A DNA stretch of 27,700 bases, from the NCBI GenBank assembly GCA_036556265.1, contig DATBJU010000025.1, forward strand, positions 1 to 27,700, written 5' to 3'. Each line of letters starts with the position of its first letter. The first letter of the stretch is position 1. Made by a program: the position numbers and the translations under genes. Origin of the DNA: JAUSIF01 sp036556265 (lineage in GTDB: Bacteria > Pseudomonadota > Alphaproteobacteria > Rhizobiales > Xanthobacteraceae). A model generated the notes under the pieces. The model did not search any database. It worked only from the letters and a program-made list of their open reading frames with translations, and had not been told where the DNA came from. Shown here piece by piece: positions 7,848 through 15,736 of the stretch.

Positions 7848-9956
7848 ATGGCTGATCGCCTGAGCGCAACACCTCTGCTCGCGCTCGACGCTGTTGTGCT
7901 CGACACCGAAACCACGAGTCTTGATCCGACACGAGCGCGGGTGGTGGAGATCGGCGGCGTTCGTCTTGCGGCCGGCCGCGTCGAAATCGCTGAGCGCTTT
8001 CATGCACTGGTCGACCCGCGCGAGCCGATCCCTCCGATCTCTACGCGCATTCACGGAATCGACGACACTCGCGTCAAGGACGCGCCCGACTTTGCGACGG
8101 CGTGGAAAGGATTCGTCGAGTTTCTCGGCGACAAAGCCGTGGTCGGCCATACGATCGACTACGACGTCACCGTGATCGCCAACGAATCGAAGCGCGCCAG
8201 CCTGGCCTTTCAGGCGCCGCGAGCGATCGACGTGCGCGTCCTCGCCGAGTTTGCAAGGCCCGATCTTTCCGGGTTCTCGATCGAGGAACTTGCCGCATGG
8301 CTCGGCGTGGAGGTTGAGCACCGTCACTCCGCCCTCGGAGACGCCCTGACGACAGCGCGTATCTTTACGGCGCTCGTCCCGCGATTGCGCGAGCGTGGCA
8401 TTCGCACCTTCGCTGAGGCCGAGGCCGCGTGCCGCGAGTATTCAGACGCGATCGGGCACCTGGGGCTCGCCGCGTATGCTTCGCGCGGCGACAGCCAAGC
8501 AGCGTTCGCGCGCCTCGATGCCTACCCCTATCGCCACCGCATTCGCGACGTCATGTCTTCGCCGGCGCTTTTTGTAACCGCTGACGTCCCGCTTAAATCC
8601 GCGATGACACTCCTGATGGAGCGGTGCGTTAGCTCGGCGTTCGTCCACCCGAAGGGCAGCGGCCAAGCCTTCGCGGAGGACACAGGGATTCTCACCGAGC
8701 GCGACGTATTGCGCGCGATCGCAAGGGGCGGTGCAGGCGCGCTAGAGCAACCGGTCTCCAAGTTCTCAAGCCGGCCGCTCGCCGCCGTTCCCGCTGATGA
8801 CTTTGTTTACCGCGCGATCGGGCGCATGAGCCGCCTGAAAGTCCGGCACCTTGGCGTAGTGGACGAAAGCGGCATTGTTATCGGTGCGCTCTCGGCCCGC
8901 GACTTGCTGCGATTGCGGGCGGGCGATGCAGTCGCACTCGGAGATGAAATTGATGAAGGCGCCGACGTGCACGAGCTCGCCGCCGCCTGGGCGACGCTTC
9001 CGGCTGCGGCGCGCGGACTCGTCGCCGAGGGTGTCGATGCGCGTGACATCGCCGCGGTGATCTCCGGCGAACTCTGCGCGCTTACGCGCCGCGCCGCGAT
9101 ACTTGGCGAACGACGCATGCGCGAGGCCGGGCAGGGTGATCCGCCCGTTCCCTATGCCGTGCTTGTGCTCGGCTCGGCGGGCCGCGGCGAAAGCTTGCTC
9201 GCAATGGACCAGGACAACGCCATCATCTTCGCCGAAGGCGAACCCGACGGCACAAACGATCGATGGTTCGCCGCGCTTGGTACGCACATCGCCGACATCT
9301 TGCACGAGGTCGGCGTTCCCTACTGCAAGGGCGGCGTCATGGCGAAAAACGCGGCCTGGCGCGGCAGCGCGAAGGTGTGGCGCGAGCGCGTCACCGATTG
9401 GATCGGGCGTTCGAGCCCTGAGGATCTGCTCTCGGTCGACATTTTCTTTGATCTGCGATTTGTGCACGGGGATGGCGCTCTCGCGGACAGCCTTCGGCGC
9501 GACACGCTCGATCTCGCGAAGGACCAGGTAACCTTTCTGAAACTCCTCGCCGAAGCGGCCGGGCCGTTCGAGCCGCCGCTCGGTTTTTTCGGAATCAAGA
9601 CGGAGAACGGCCGTGTGGATCTGAAACGGGGCGGCCTGTTCGGAATTGTCTCAGTCGCGCGAGTGCTCGCGTTGCGCTTCCATGTCGCCGAGCGTTCGTC
9701 GCCGGGACGCCTTGCGGCAGTGAAGACCCTGCATGTGGGTGCCGAACGCGATCTCGACTCGCTGATCGAAGCGCATCGCATCCTGCTTGCGGCAACGCTC
9801 AACCAGCAGTTGGTGGACATCGGCGCCGGCATTCCGCCGTCGAATCGGGTCGAGATGCGTCGTCTCGAACGAATCGAGCTGGACCGTCTGAAAGAGGCGT
9901 TGGGCAGCCTGAGACACCTGGACCATCTGGTACGCGATCTATTGACCGCGCGCTAG
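7848..9956 (+). CDS. DnaQ-like 3'-5' exonuclease / CBS pair / DUF294 nucleotidyltransferase fusion
   Basis: This 702-residue protein has three recognisable parts. The N-terminus (about 10-185) is a DEDDh exonuclease: D19-T-E21 (Exo I), D104/D106 in GHTIDYD (Exo II), and H160...D165 in HSALGD (Exo III). Two CBS domains follow (about 227-290 and 297-355), ending in the GALSARDLLRLR type of motif. The C-terminal half has a GlnD-like DUF294 nucleotidyltransferase core: GSAGRGES from residue 442 and the metal pair D454/D456 in DQDNAIIF, followed by the DUF294 C-terminal helical domain. All catalytic residues expected for both enzymes appear present. CBS pairs usually bind adenine nucleotides, suggesting energy sensing. 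Such parts are often separate genes near CrbS/ActP-type loci in gammaproteobacteria, as far as I recall. Its target is unknown. Confidence 0.85.
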   Translation: MADRLSATPLLALDAVVLDTETTSLDPTRARVVEIGGVRLAAGRVEIAERFHALVDPREPIPPISTRIHGIDDTRVKDAPDFATAWKGFVEFLGDKAVVGHTIDYDVTVIANESKRASLAFQAPRAIDVRVLAEFARPDLSGFSIEELAAWLGVEVEHRHSALGDALTTARIFTALVPRLRERGIRTFAEAEAACREYSDAIGHLGLAAYASRGDSQAAFARLDAYPYRHRIRDVMSSPALFVTADVPLKSAMTLLMERCVSSAFVHPKGSGQAFAEDTGILTERDVLRAIARGGAGALEQPVSKFSSRPLAAVPADDFVYRAIGRMSRLKVRHLGVVDESGIVIGALSARDLLRLRAGDAVALGDEIDEGADVHELAAAWATLPAAARGLVAEGVDARDIAAVISGELCALTRRAAILGERRMREAGQGDPPVPYAVLVLGSAGRGESLLAMDQDNAIIFAEGEPDGTNDRWFAALGTHIADILHEVGVPYCKGGVMAKNAAWRGSAKVWRERVTDWIGRSSPEDLLSVDIFFDLRFVHGDGALADSLRRDTLDLAKDQVTFLKLLAEAAGPFEPPLGFFGIKTENGRVDLKRGGLFGIVSVARVLALRFHVAERSSPGRLAAVKTLHVGAERDLDSLIEAHRILLAATLNQQLVDIGAGIPPSNRVEMRRLERIELDRLKEALGSLRHLDHLVRDLLTAR

Positions 9957-10009
9957 CTTGCCCGCCATTTTGCTTCGGGACCCGGTCGGCAGGTGGTGAG
10001 GAGGCGTAC

Positions 10010-10423
10010 ATGCTTCAGGAATTCCGCGAATTTGCCGTGCGCGGCAACGTGGTTGATCTTGCGGTCGGTGTGATCATCGGCGCCGCGTTCAACGGGATCG
10101 TTCAGTCTCTCGTTGGCGACATCTTCATGCCGGTGATCGGCGCGGTCACCGGCGGTCTCGATTTCTCGAATTATTTCGTCGGCCTCTCCTCAAAGGTGAG
10201 CGCGGACACGCTCGTCGAGGCGAAGAAGCAGGGCGCGGTGCTCGCGTGGGGAAATTTCATCACCGTCGCCATCAATTTCCTGATCGTCGCCTGGGTCCTC
10301 TTCCTGGTGGTGAAAGGAATAAATCGGCTGCGCCGGCAGGAAGCGGAGAAGCCGGCGGCCGCCGCGACGCGTCAGGAAGTATTGCTTACGGAAATTCGCG
10401 ATCTGCTCAGGCAGCAGCGCTGA
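10010..10423 (+). CDS. mscL: Large-conductance mechanosensitive channel MscL
   Basis: This 137-residue protein is close to the usual MscL length. The N-terminal amphipathic helix and first membrane segment read EFREFAVRGNVVDLAVGV, the family's hallmark, followed by the pore-lining GVIIGAAF stretch, a periplasmic loop (about 45-75), a second membrane helix (FITVAINFLIVAWVLF) and a cytoplasmic helix with basic/acidic residues ending in IRDLLRQQR. The channel opens under membrane tension to release solutes on osmotic downshock. GAGGAGG about seven bases before the ATG is a strong ribosome site. The next gene begins 13 bases after the stop, so the two may be co-transcribed. Confidence 0.95.
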   Translation: MLQEFREFAVRGNVVDLAVGVIIGAAFNGIVQSLVGDIFMPVIGAVTGGLDFSNYFVGLSSKVSADTLVEAKKQGAVLAWGNFITVAINFLIVAWVLFLVVKGINRLRRQEAEKPAAAATRQEVLLTEIRDLLRQQR

Positions 10424-10436
10424 CCCGCGCCCATCA

Positions 10437-11498
10437 ATGAGGAAGTTCTCCGCGGGCGTGCACAATCCGCTTGCCACCATAGTGACGCTGGCGGTCGCCG
10501 CCACAGGCGGCGCGCTGCTCGCATTGGTTGGAGTCCCGGCTGCCTGGCTTTCCGGAGCGCTTGTCGCGGTGACCGCTCTCGCACTCACTGGATTTCCAGC
10601 CCACGTCCCGAATGTCCTGCGACGCGCAACGTTTCTCGTCCTTGGCATTTCCATGGGCACGGCCGTGACCCCGGAGACGATCGCCGGTGTCCGTACGTGG
10701 CCGGTCACAATGGCCTTTCTCGTGCTCTCGGTGCCGGCGACGATGGCCGCGGTCGTGGCCTACTTGCGCCGGGCCGGCTGGGACCGGGAGGCCGGACTGT
10801 ACGCAAGCGCGCCCGGCGCGCTCTCGAGCGTACTCGCACTTGCCCACGAGGCGGGTGTCGACGTGCGCCGCGTCGCCTTCGCGCAATCGGTACGCGTGTT
10901 CCTCCTCATTGCAGCGCTGCCCGGCTTGTTGTCGCTCTTCGAACCGAGCGCCGCTAGCGGCCTCGCGTTCCGCGTCACGTTCACGGGCGGAGACCTCGGC
11001 GAGATTGTGCTCATGGCCTCTGCCGGCGTCGCAGTAGGCCTCGTGGCGGAGCGGCTTGCGATGCCGGGCGGCTTGATCGTCGGTTCGATGGCGGCGAGCG
11101 CGGCCTTGCATGCGACCGGATACGTTTCCGCGCGCATGCCGCAGTACGCGCTGATCCCGTGCTTTGTCGTGCTCGGGGCATTGATTGGCGTGCGCTTCAT
11201 CGGGACTGACCTCGCACTGCTGCGCCGCCTGCTATTCGACTCGGTCGGGGCGTTCGTTGTCGCAGTTCTGGTCACGGGTTTGTTCGCACTCGGCGCCGCT
11301 ACGCTCGCCGGCGAGGGCCTCGGCAAGACGGTAGTTGCCTTCGCGCCGGGCGCACTCGAGGGAATGATCATCCTTGCATTTCTGCTCGACCTCGACCCGG
11401 CGTTTGTCGCCGCGCACCACCTCATCCGCTTTCTGCTGATAGCCCTGCTATTGCCGTTCGCTGCACGTCTTCTGTTTGGACGCCGGGCGAAGCCATAG
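10437..11498 (+). CDS. AbrB-family integral membrane protein (putative ammonia monooxygenase/AbrB)
   Basis: This 353-residue protein is hydrophobic throughout, with about nine or ten predicted membrane helices in two similar halves. It fits the family annotated AbrB (Pfam PF05145), once labelled putative ammonia monooxygenase. Two typical stretches are GVPAAWLSGALVAVTALAL near residue 36, and GLIVGSMAASAALHATG near residue 210, which look like the duplicated AbrB unit. Both halves contain the family's small-residue-rich helices (for example APGALSSVLALAHEAGVD and APGALEGMIILAF). The biochemical function of the family is not established; it is a membrane protein, not the AbrB DNA-binding regulator. 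It follows mscL by 13 bases. Confidence 0.8.
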   Translation: MRKFSAGVHNPLATIVTLAVAATGGALLALVGVPAAWLSGALVAVTALALTGFPAHVPNVLRRATFLVLGISMGTAVTPETIAGVRTWPVTMAFLVLSVPATMAAVVAYLRRAGWDREAGLYASAPGALSSVLALAHEAGVDVRRVAFAQSVRVFLLIAALPGLLSLFEPSAASGLAFRVTFTGGDLGEIVLMASAGVAVGLVAERLAMPGGLIVGSMAASAALHATGYVSARMPQYALIPCFVVLGALIGVRFIGTDLALLRRLLFDSVGAFVVAVLVTGLFALGAATLAGEGLGKTVVAFAPGALEGMIILAFLLDLDPAFVAAHHLIRFLLIALLLPFAARLLFGRRAKP

Positions 11499-11541
11499 GC
11501 AAAAACAAAGCGGCCGGCGTTCGCGGCGAAGAAGGTCAGGA

Positions 11542-11616
11542 TGGTGCTGCCGGTGTGGATTGAACACACGACCTCCCCCTTACCAAGGGGGTGCTCTACC
11601 ACTGAGCTACGGCAGC
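11542..11616 (-). tRNA. tRNA-Thr (anticodon GGT)
   Basis: The minus strand folds as a full cloverleaf: acceptor stem GCTGCCG (5' end at 11616) pairs with CGGCAGC, the anticodon stem is CCCCC/GGGGG around loop TTGGTAA (anticodon GGT, complement of 11582-11584), and the T arm is GTGTG TTCAATC CACAC. The CCA end is encoded (complement of 11542-11544). Confidence 0.95.
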
Positions 11617-11734
11617 ATTGAAAGGGACAGGACGCGCGACAAACCGGCCGCGAGCCGGCGCGAACGTGCCATAGGGCAGGGGGCGCCCGCAAGCACGCTT
11701 GCGGCGGCGCAACTGCGGAGGTACCGCTTGCGTC

Positions 11735-11923
11735 ATGGCCAAAAAGGATCGCGCCGGACCGCGCCGGGGGCGAACAAACCTCCGGGTCGAGCGCCTTGCC
11801 CAAGCGCTCCGCGCCAACTTGAAACGCCGCAAGGCGCAGGCCCGCGGCCGCTCTGCGTCGGACCAGCGGACGTCGTCCGGTCCCTTGGCTGATGCCGCGC
11901 GCGGCGGGTCGGAAGGAGAATAA
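11735..11923 (+). CDS. Small, very basic conserved protein upstream of murA
   Basis: This 62-residue protein is rich in arginine and lysine in its first two thirds, with a helix-like RVERLAQALRANLKRRKAQARGR core and a flexible acidic tail. Similar short proteins with an ALR-NLKRRKAQ core are, from memory, common just before murA in Rhizobiales. The ATG at 11735 is preferred over the in-frame codon at 11699 because homologous proteins begin MxxK and a GGAGG lies upstream at 11717-11721, although its 13-base spacing is long. No function is known; the charge suggests nucleic-acid or ribosome contact, which is inference. It is easily missed in annotation. Confidence 0.6.
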   Translation: MAKKDRAGPRRGRTNLRVERLAQALRANLKRRKAQARGRSASDQRTSSGPLADAARGGSEGE

Positions 11924-12009
11924 GGTGATGCTGGCGTACCGCCATTATCTCGCCCCGTGTCCGGCGCTAGTGTTGCGCGCCTTGATCGATCGCGCCCGAG
12001 GAGCATGAG

Positions 12010-13299
12010 ATGGACCGCATCCGCATCCGTGGCGGCCGACCCCTCAATGGCACAATCCCGATCTCTGGCGCGAAGAACGCGACGCTGCCACTGATGATCG
12101 CGAGCCTCCTTACCGAGGACGCCCTCGTGCTCGACAACGTGCCGCGACTGGCCGACGTGAGCCTGCTTCAGCACATCCTCGGCAATCACGGCGTGGACGT
12201 CACGGTCAGCGGCAAGCGTGTGGGCGAGAGCGAACATACCGGCCAGACGCTCCAGCTGTCCGCCAAGAATATTGTCGATACCACCGCGCCGTACCACCTC
12301 GTCTCCAAGATGCGCGCGAGCTTCTGGGTCATCGGGCCGCTCGTCGCTCGCATGGGTGAGGCACGAGTCTCGATGCCGGGCGGCTGCGCCATCGGCACGC
12401 GGCCGGTGGATTTCCATATCGACGCGTTGCGTACCCTTGGCGCGGAAATCGACATCGAAGGCGGCTACGTACTTGCACGCGCGCCCAATCGTCTGAAGGG
12501 GGCGCGCATCCGCTTCCCGCGGGTGTCGGTAGGAGCCACGCACACCGCGCTCATGGCTGCTTCGCTCGCACGCGGCGAAACGCTGATCGAGAATGCCGCC
12601 CGCGAGCCCGAAATCATCGATGTTGCCGACTGCCTGAAGAAGATGGGCGCGCGTATCGAGGGCGCCGGCACATCCACGATCCGAGTCGATGGCATCGAGC
12701 GCCTGTCCGGCGCGCGTCATTCAGTGCTCGCCGACCGTATTGAGACGGGCACCTATGCGATGGCGGTCGCCATGGCGGGCGGCGATGTGGTTCTCGCCGG
12801 TGCACGCGCCGACCTCCTGCAATCGGCCCTCGATCTCCTCGCCCGCGCCGGCGTCGGAATCACGGCAACGAACGAAGGCATCCGCGTCCGCCGCGACGGA
12901 GCAGGGCTTTCCTCCGTCGAAGTGACGACCGCGCCTTTCCCCGGTTTCCCGACCGATCTGCAGGCGCAACTCATGGCGTTGATGTCGCGGGCGCGCGGCA
13001 CTTCGCGCATCACCGAGACGATCTTCGAGAACCGCTTTATGCATGTCCAGGAGCTCGCGCGCCTGGGCGCCCGAATTCACCTGGATGGCGAGACGGCCAC
13101 GGTGGAGGGCGTCGAACGCCTGAAGGGTGCGCCGGTCATGGCAACCGACCTGCGCGCTTCGGTGTCGCTCGTGATCGCCGGCCTTGCCGCCGAGGGCGAG
13201 ACCATGGTTCACCGCGTCTATCATCTCGACCGCGGGTTTGAACGGCTGGAACACAAGCTCGCCGCGTGCGGCGCCATGATCGAGCGCGTCGCCGGGTAG
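12010..13299 (+). CDS. murA: UDP-N-acetylglucosamine 1-carboxyvinyltransferase MurA
   Basis: This 429-residue protein catalyses the first committed step of peptidoglycan synthesis in the cytoplasm, adding enolpyruvate from phosphoenolpyruvate to UDP-GlcNAc. It is the target of fosfomycin. The N-terminus has SGAKNATLPL with the substrate-binding lysine K22 and neighbouring asparagine. The catalytic-loop cysteine is C126 in PGGCAIGTRPVDFH, so a fosfomycin-resistant Asp substitution is not present. Further family motifs are VGATHTALMAASLA, DRIETGTYAMAVAM, PFPGFPTDLQAQ and the ENRFMHVQEL stretch. Length matches the family (about 420-430). GAGGAG, six bases before the ATG, supports the start. Confidence 0.97.
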   Translation: MDRIRIRGGRPLNGTIPISGAKNATLPLMIASLLTEDALVLDNVPRLADVSLLQHILGNHGVDVTVSGKRVGESEHTGQTLQLSAKNIVDTTAPYHLVSKMRASFWVIGPLVARMGEARVSMPGGCAIGTRPVDFHIDALRTLGAEIDIEGGYVLARAPNRLKGARIRFPRVSVGATHTALMAASLARGETLIENAAREPEIIDVADCLKKMGARIEGAGTSTIRVDGIERLSGARHSVLADRIETGTYAMAVAMAGGDVVLAGARADLLQSALDLLARAGVGITATNEGIRVRRDGAGLSSVEVTTAPFPGFPTDLQAQLMALMSRARGTSRITETIFENRFMHVQELARLGARIHLDGETATVEGVERLKGAPVMATDLRASVSLVIAGLAAEGETMVHRVYHLDRGFERLEHKLAACGAMIERVAG

Positions 13300-13404
13300 A
13301 CGTTCCGGTTCCGCCGCCGCCAGAAGTGGTTATCCGATTGTTAACCGCCTGATTCGATGGTTGGCTCGCGGCTTTTGCCCTGGCCAATCAGTGACCCGGT
13401 TTTC

Positions 13405-14961
13405 ATGAGCGCTGCATTGTTCGGTCGCCTCGACCGTTGGTTCGAGCGCTTCTGCTCCATTGGCGTCCCCCAGGGCGCGAGCGATGAGTTTGTCGGCCGC
13501 ATGCGGGCCGAGCAGCTTCGCGTCTTCCGGCGGCTCACGCCGGTGCTGATGATCGCGATCATCCTGAACGTTGTCGTGCTCTACTGCGTCTTCTTCGGTC
13601 GGACTAACACGATCGCGCTCTCGTTGTGGGCGGTGGCGTCAATCGCCCTTGCCCTGGAGGGACTGCGCGGCTGGCGTGCGGCGCGCGACCGGCCGCCTAA
13701 AGCTACGGCCTCGATGCGTTCGATCAAGCGTGCGACGGTCAATTCAGCGCTCATGGCGTCGATCTGGACCTACACCGATTTCCTTTTTGTTGAGCACCTC
13801 GGCGCCGACGAAATGCTGATCATCGCCGCGCTGAAGGCCGGCATGATGGGCGCGGGCGGGTTCGCGCTTGCCACAATTCCGTCGGCCTCGATCGCGTATG
13901 CCGCGCTCGTGGGGCTGCCATCGCTCGTCAGCCTCTTCACGGTCGGCGGGTTCACGATGTACGGGCTCGCGGTGATCCTTGTCACGTACTATGTGATCAT
14001 CGCCAACATCGTCCACTCCACCTTCACAGTGTTTGTCGAGCGCCAACTCGCCGAGAGCGCGCGCGAGCGGCTGGCCGATACTGAGCGCGAGACCATGGCC
14101 AGTCGGGAGAAACGCACCGAACGCATTGAGCGGCTGATCGCTGCGTTTGATGGCTCGGTCGCCACTTCGCTCGAAAAGATGTCGATGGTCGCCGGTGAGT
14201 TGCATGGATCCGCCGGCGAATTGAATGCGAAGGCAATCTCGACGGGCGCCTCAACGCGATCGGCGACCGCCTGCGCGGAGGATGCAAGTGCGGCGATCGC
14301 TTCGTCGGCATCGGCGTGCGAAGGAATTCTCGTCTCGATTCGGCAAATTGCGGAGCGCAGCCGCCATTCCGTCGAGGCAGGCGAGAACGCGATGCAGCAG
14401 GCATCGGACTCCGTCGACGCAATCACCTCGCTGACCGCCGCAGCGCATGGCATTGAAGGCGTGATTGAACTGATCCGTGCGATTGCGGCACGGACGAACC
14501 TGTTGGCGTTGAACGCGACCATTGAGGCCGCACGCGCGGGTGAAGCAGGCCGCGGCTTTGCTGTGGTCGCGGGGGAGGTCAAGCAGCTCGTCGCCCAGAC
14601 CGCGCGTGCGACACAGGAGATCGCCAGGCACGTCACCGATATCCAGGCGACGTCGGGCAGAACGGCGAGTGCGGTCGCCGACGTTCGCCGCACCATCGAT
14701 GAAATGTCCGCGATTGCCGCCGATGTCGCCGGCGCTGTGGAGCAGCAATCCTCCGTCGTCGCAAGGATCGCGCGCGACGCGACGCTCGCCGCTGAAGGCG
14801 CGCGCGCAAGCGTGAAGGACGACGAACGGGCGGGTCAGGCGGCCGCCGCAGCCGAACTGGTCGCAACCCAGGCGCAGGAACTCGCCGCCAGCCTGACCCG
14901 CGAAACCCACGCTCTCAACGAGGTAGTGCGAACCTTCCTGCGCGACGTCCGCGCAGCCTGA
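13405..14961 (+). CDS. Methyl-accepting chemotaxis protein with multi-pass membrane sensor
   Basis: This 518-residue chemoreceptor has an atypical N-terminus. Instead of two membrane helices flanking a periplasmic ligand domain, residues about 45-215 contain about six hydrophobic segments with short loops. A helical region follows with no clear HAMP domain, then the cytoplasmic signalling domain (about 250-515). The kinase-contact hairpin tip is ARTNLLALNATIEAARAGEAGRGFAVVAGEV, here intact, so it should engage CheA/CheW. The ATG at 13405 is used; an in-frame ATG at 13357 would add 16 residues, and neither has an obvious ribosome site. Similar membrane sensors occur on GGDEF proteins in Rhizobiales. 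No chemotaxis genes are adjacent. Confidence 0.85.
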   Translation: MSAALFGRLDRWFERFCSIGVPQGASDEFVGRMRAEQLRVFRRLTPVLMIAIILNVVVLYCVFFGRTNTIALSLWAVASIALALEGLRGWRAARDRPPKATASMRSIKRATVNSALMASIWTYTDFLFVEHLGADEMLIIAALKAGMMGAGGFALATIPSASIAYAALVGLPSLVSLFTVGGFTMYGLAVILVTYYVIIANIVHSTFTVFVERQLAESARERLADTERETMASREKRTERIERLIAAFDGSVATSLEKMSMVAGELHGSAGELNAKAISTGASTRSATACAEDASAAIASSASACEGILVSIRQIAERSRHSVEAGENAMQQASDSVDAITSLTAAAHGIEGVIELIRAIAARTNLLALNATIEAARAGEAGRGFAVVAGEVKQLVAQTARATQEIARHVTDIQATSGRTASAVADVRRTIDEMSAIAADVAGAVEQQSSVVARIARDATLAAEGARASVKDDERAGQAAAAAELVATQAQELAASLTRETHALNEVVRTFLRDVRAA

Positions 14962-14967
14962 GCGGTG

Positions 14968-15729
14968 TCAGTTCTTCAGGCGATAGCCGGTCTTGAAGAT
15001 CCACCACACGACGGCGAGGCACGCCGCAAGAAAGACGAGCGTCATGCCGAGACTCACGCCCACGTGCACGTCGGCAATCCCATAGAAACTCCAGCGGAAC
15101 CCGCTGACGAGATATACGACCGGATTGAACAACGTCACCGTCTGCCAGAATGGTGGAAGCACATTCACCGAGTAGAATGTCCCACCAAGAAAGGTGAGGG
15201 GCGTAATCACCAGCAACGGAACGATCTGCAGCTTCTCGAAGCCGTCCGCCCAGATGCCAATGATAAATCCGAGCAGGCTGAAGGTGAGCGCGGTGAGCAG
15301 CAGGAATGCGACCATCCAGACCGGGTGATCGATCTGTAGCGGCACGAACAGCGCTGCGGTCGCGAGAATGATGAAGCCGAGAATGATCGATTTCGTTGCG
15401 GCCGCGCCCACGTATCCGAGCACGATCTCGATGTACGACACTGGTGCCGAGAGAATCTCGTAAATTGTACCGACGAAGCGCGGGAAGTAGATTCCGAATG
15501 AAGCGTTCATCGTGCTCTGCGTGAGTAACGTCAACATGATCAGGCCCGGGACGATGAAGGCTCCATATGCGACCCCTTCGATCTCGGTGATGCGTGTCCC
15601 AATCGCCGCCCCGAACACGACAAAATAAAGCGAGGTCGAGAGCACGGGCGAGACGACGCTCTGGAACAGCGTGCGCGCCGTGCGCGACATTTCGAAGATA
15701 TAGATCGCCCGGACCGCGCGAATATTCAT
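14968..15729 (-). CDS. ABC-2 type transporter permease, YadH-like
   Basis: This 253-residue permease has six hydrophobic segments and the ABC-2 family's conserved region, including the segment FLGGTFYSVNVLPPFWQ before the last helices. It is the membrane partner of the ATPase encoded just upstream: that gene stops at 15737, leaving seven bases to the ATG at 15729, and GGAAAG overlapping that stop provides a ribosome site. The reading frame is open further upstream to 15897, but that part overlaps the ATPase gene and is not protein-like. The YadG/YadH-type pair is an exporter of unknown substrate. The plus-strand chemoreceptor gene ends six bases from this gene's stop, so the two converge tightly. 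Confidence 0.88.
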   Translation of the reverse strand: MNIRAVRAIYIFEMSRTARTLFQSVVSPVLSTSLYFVVFGAAIGTRITEIEGVAYGAFIVPGLIMLTLLTQSTMNASFGIYFPRFVGTIYEILSAPVSYIEIVLGYVGAAATKSIILGFIILATAALFVPLQIDHPVWMVAFLLLTALTFSLLGFIIGIWADGFEKLQIVPLLVITPLTFLGGTFYSVNVLPPFWQTVTLFNPVVYLVSGFRWSFYGIADVHVGVSLGMTLVFLAACLAVVWWIFKTGYRLKN

Positions 15730-15736
15730 TGCGCGC

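Noticed and set aside
11596..12720. Minus-strand open frame (374 codons) opposite murA and overlapping tRNA-Thr
   Set aside because: Overlaps a tRNA and murA and shows no motif; a product of high GC.
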